Positions 5,775 to 5,848 of a stretch of DNA of 5,848 nt are shown in pieces. A program made the translations under genes and the position numbers. Origin of the DNA: Chitinophagaceae bacterium UBA4412. Its GTDB lineage: Bacteria > Bacteroidota > Bacteroidia > Chitinophagales > Chitinophagaceae. The stretch covers positions 7,589 through 13,436 of the forward strand of contig DGQO01000281.1 of NCBI GenBank assembly GCA_002400445.1, written 5' to 3'. Numbering within the stretch: the first letter of the stretch is position 1; the number at the start of each line of letters is the position of its first letter. Below the pieces are notes generated by a model. It had not been told where the DNA came from. It made no database searches and saw nothing but the letters and a program-made list of their open reading frames with translations.

Positions 5775-5848
5775 CATCGTGGCCAGCCTTTTGTTGGTTT
5801 AACGGTATCACTCACTTGCACTGTTTAGTACGCCGCATTTTCTAAAAG

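Noticed and set aside
5741..5848. Promoter or start of a next gene in the tail
   Set aside because: No in-frame start with extended coding potential is present on either strand, and no TAnnTTTG element with a proper -33 partner was found.

Overview
The window looks like a chromosomal piece of a Bacteroidota bacterium, probably of the Chitinophagaceae type. The signs are start codons preceded by A-rich leaders without a Shine-Dalgarno sequence, TAnnTTTG-like -7 promoter elements, lipoprotein signals of the relaxed Bacteroidota type, a PAS histidine kinase style common in that phylum, and a clade II (Sec-exported) nitrous oxide reductase. The taxonomic placement is inference from these features, not a search result.

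Layout. Bases 1-941 (+) hold the 3' part of a sensor histidine kinase whose start lies outside the window. A 136-base convergent gap follows. Bases 1078-2313 (-) encode a 411-residue protein with about 12 membrane helices and histidine motifs reminiscent of heme-copper oxidase/NO reductase subunit I. Sixty bases upstream of it on the same strand is a Crp/Fnr-family regulator (2374-2967, -). A 201-base divergent control region (2968-3168) separates the regulator from a c-type cytochrome lipoprotein (3169-3651, +) and, 25 bases later, nosZ (3677-5677, +). A strong intrinsic terminator (5687-5723) closes the cytochrome-nosZ unit. The last 125 bases hold no gene that I can see.

How the parts work together. 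NosZ reduces N2O to N2 on the outer side of the cytoplasmic membrane, and the monoheme cytochrome is the obvious candidate to feed it electrons. Both carry lipobox-like cysteines, so both may be tethered to the membrane. The Crp/Fnr regulator is the likely local switch. Two copies of an FNR-type box, TGAT-N4-ATCA, lie outside genes: one in the divergent region and one just before the membrane protein gene. Each sits at a classical activator distance (about -61 and about -40) from an identical TATTTTTG -7 element. This suggests a small self-contained respiratory module in which the regulator controls itself and the uncharacterised membrane protein, and perhaps cytochrome-nosZ. The maturation genes expected for NosZ (nosD, nosF, nosY, nosL) are not in the window.

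The item most deserving attention is the 12-helix protein: a conserved-looking but unnamed family in a nos locus, with a heme-copper-oxidase-like histidine ladder that lacks the full CuB/FeB ligand set.
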